Source of the DNA: Bryopsis sp. KO-2023
Taxonomy: Eukaryota; Chlorophyta; Ulvophyceae; Bryopsidales; Bryopsidaceae
Direction: 5' to 3'
DNA length: 64,000 nucleotides
Assembly (NCBI GenBank): GCA_030272585.1
Contig: BSYQ01000009.1
Coordinates: 1,860,001 to 1,924,000 of the forward strand
Of the stretch, positions 62,233-64,000 are shown one piece after another. Each line of letters opens with the position of its first letter. The first letter of the stretch is position 1. The translations under genes and the position numbers were made by a program. The notes under the pieces were generated by a model. That model saw only the letters and a list, made by a program, of their open reading frames with translations, was not told where the DNA came from and made no database searches.

Positions 62233-64000
62233 ATGGCGTTAATACCAAGTGGATCAGGAAGCCAGATGGTGGCTTTTGAAGACTCCACTATGGACGAGTC
62301 TGCTATGCAGGTTGTTCACAACACGCAGAACATTCAGATAAACCGGACGGAGTCTGGTTCTGAAGGAGGAGGTCAGCTGCAAGCTCAGCTTGCAGTCTGG
62401 CGCGAAACAGTAGCAACGGACTTGAAAAGTTCCTTCCAAACTGTTCATACAGACATGGAAAAAGCCATAGTGGCTGTCGACCAAAAGACGGAGCAAAATA
62501 TTCAAGGTCTCCGTGAGTTCGTTCATCGAACTCAAGAAAGTCAGCAAAGGGTCGAAACTGAAGTCAACGACCTCCAGGTCGTTCTGCGACAGAATGTCGA
62601 GTCGACGACAGAAAAGCTAGCACAGCTTACAGACCATCTACAGTCAATGAAGCAGTCATTTGTGACTGATGTGCAAGAGCAACTGAGTACACATTATGCA
62701 CAGTTGAGAGAAGAAATCCTGGAAACAGGAAAATCTCATGCACAGAGTATTGCATATCTGAAAGATCAGATGCAACAGGAACAGGGGCTGTTCCAGCAAT
62801 CTCATCAGACTGAACAGAATAAGCAGATGCAAGACTTGTTTTCCGAACTGCAGACAATTAAGGGACAAGTGCAGAAGGAAGAGCAAATGCAGAAGGAACA
62901 AGGAATGTTCCAGCAAACTTATCAGAAACAAATGCAAGATTTGTATTCTGAATTGCAAGCAGTGAAAGGACAAGTCCAAAAAGAGGAACAAACAGCCCTT
63001 GTACTAGTGGAAAGAGAAAGAGAAGCTAGACAGAAAGAAGAGCTATCTCTTAAGCACACAATGGATAGAATGCTGAAGGAGTATGTACAGGCATCAGTTG
63101 TGCCTACACAACCACTGGAAGTCCCAGTGTATATGATGCAAACAGTCACAGAAGGATTGAGTACAGAGGGACAAGAAGAACAGGAAATTCAACCTACTTC
63201 AGCAGCAGAGCTGGTGCTACCACCAGTTACTAATGGAGCACCTGCAACTGTGGGGTTACTACCACCCACTCTAGCAGTTCCATTACCCCCAGGACCTTCT
63301 TCTTTGGGTCTTATAGACCTAACTACAGGACAATCACTTCCAATGGGATCACCAATCCCCACATTGTCCATGTCACCAGCCACTGTAGTTCCACCAGCTA
63401 CATTTACAGTGGGCACTACCCCAGCACCATCAGGCATGGGAATCAGACCACCAAATCCCTTTGAGCAATTAACAAGTCAAAGAGCACCTAGTGGTGGTGC
63501 ACCTGGAGGAAATCCAGGGGATCCAAATGGATCAAATGGCCCAAATGGACAAGACAGGCCAAACATGCCTAGAGCATCTGGATCTGGATTTCCAGGGCCA
63601 GGAAATGGTGGAGGTGGTGATGGAGGACCCCCAGGAGGAGGACCACCTGATAGAGATCCTAGTGGTACATCAGGAGGTTCAGGACAAGGTCCTGAGAGAC
63701 CTTACAGCAAACAGATTAAGCTCACTCCCCCAGAGAAATTCACAGGAGATGAAAGGATGTCTGCAACAGAATGGATACTAGGAATGAAGAGATGGTTGCA
63801 GAATCAACACATCTTAGAGAGAGACTGGTTATCCTGTTTTCAGTCACATCTCCAGGGAGATGCACTTAGCTGGTTAAACCTGATGGATATACAGATCATG
63901 AATCAGGAAAAAGCAGAGTATGCTAGCTGGCAAGAGTTCACTCAAGAACTAAGGAATGTTTTTGAGCCAGTCTCCCTAATAGAGACTGCCAGAAAACAGT
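62233..64000 (+). CDS. Gag-like ORF of second element, 3' end outside window
   Basis: Open from ATG 62233 to the window end (at least 589 codons). The first ~290 residues are Gln/Glu-rich coiled coil with two related repeats (QKQMQDLYSELQAVKGQVQK and a sister copy about 40 residues earlier). A Pro/Thr-rich and then Gly/Asn/Pro-rich linker follows (GSNGPNGQDRPN), and then a retrotransposon-gag domain (KLTPPEKFTGDERMSATEWI and SWLNLMDIQIM). The architecture is the same as in the first element, with little sequence identity. Confidence 0.8.
   Translation, partial: MALIPSGSGSQMVAFEDSTMDESAMQVVHNTQNIQINRTESGSEGGGQLQAQLAVWRETVATDLKSSFQTVHTDMEKAIVAVDQKTEQNIQGLREFVHRTQESQQRVETEVNDLQVVLRQNVESTTEKLAQLTDHLQSMKQSFVTDVQEQLSTHYAQLREEILETGKSHAQSIAYLKDQMQQEQGLFQQSHQTEQNKQMQDLFSELQTIKGQVQKEEQMQKEQGMFQQTYQKQMQDLYSELQAVKGQVQKEEQTALVLVEREREARQKEELSLKHTMDRMLKEYVQASVVPTQPLEVPVYMMQTVTEGLSTEGQEEQEIQPTSAAELVLPPVTNGAPATVGLLPPTLAVPLPPGPSSLGLIDLTTGQSLPMGSPIPTLSMSPATVVPPATFTVGTTPAPSGMGIRPPNPFEQLTSQRAPSGGAPGGNPGDPNGSNGPNGQDRPNMPRASGSGFPGPGNGGGGDGGPPGGGPPDRDPSGTSGGSGQGPERPYSKQIKLTPPEKFTGDERMSATEWILGMKRWLQNQHILERDWLSCFQSHLQGDALSWLNLMDIQIMNQEKAEYASWQEFTQELRNVFEPVSLIETARKQ

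Larger units (their letters stand above)
61400..64000 (+). mobile_element. Second Ty3/gypsy-type element, 5' part
   Basis: Runs off the window. It has an LTR/leader region up to about 61818, a primer-binding site at 61823-61834, a leader with an antisense tRNA-like stretch, and a gag ORF from 62233. Base composition is more A/T-rich and lacks the GGCCGA bias, so it is a different family from the first element. The left edge is uncertain, somewhere between 61354 and 61540. The part seen looks whole. Confidence 0.7.

Overview
The window is nuclear DNA from a eukaryote. Most genes are split by short GT-AG introns (plus three apparent GC-AG introns), intergenic DNA is rich in A/T homopolymers, and two Ty3/gypsy-type LTR retroelements fill the right end. 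Two genes point to a photosynthetic host: a lycopene beta-cyclase and a CSP41-like protein, both starting with Arg/Ser/Ala-rich transit-peptide-like leaders that lack a preceding signal peptide. That suggests a primary (green-type) plastid. A SPATA17 homologue and a flagellar ASH-domain protein suggest a flagellated cell. A flagellate green or early-branching streptophyte alga would fit, but the species is inference and was not determined.

Layout: 1-1098 (+) the 3' part of a starch-binding (CBM20) protein with an acidic tail; 2375-3657 (+) a membrane-anchored PP2C phosphatase; 3.7-7.2 kb no recognised gene; 7186-8261 (-) SPATA17 homologue; 9121-15732 (-) a 16-exon NVL-type AAA ATPase of ribosome biogenesis; 17689-20238 (+) CSP41-like plastid RNA-binding protein; 20.2-26.8 kb a segmental duplication with two anchored paralogues, one short and one about 588 residues long ending in a Dpy-30 motif; 27247-30844 (-) lycopene beta-cyclase and 31061-33531 (+) peroxin PEX12, sharing a 216-bp divergent promoter; 35016-37520 (-) ASH-domain flagellar protein with an in-frame TGA; 38971-43297 (-) SVOP/SV2-like MFS transporter; 44445-46749 (-) SRPBCC (COQ10/START-like) protein; 48389-52661 (-) TBC-domain RabGAP; 53.0-61.35 kb a chromodomain-bearing Ty3/gypsy element; about 61.4 kb to the end, the 5' part of a second, different gypsy element.

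Most genes are unrelated housekeeping, plastid, peroxisome or flagellum genes. The most unusual signal is a set of three genes (PP2C, the short paralogue, the Dpy-30 paralogue) that share a conserved promoter block, a conserved TATA/start region and the same kind of N-terminal membrane anchor. One is a phosphatase and one carries an RII-like docking motif, so they may act together at one membrane; this is inference. Exon boundaries were read by eye from splice motifs, reading phase and family similarity. No alignment or database search was run.
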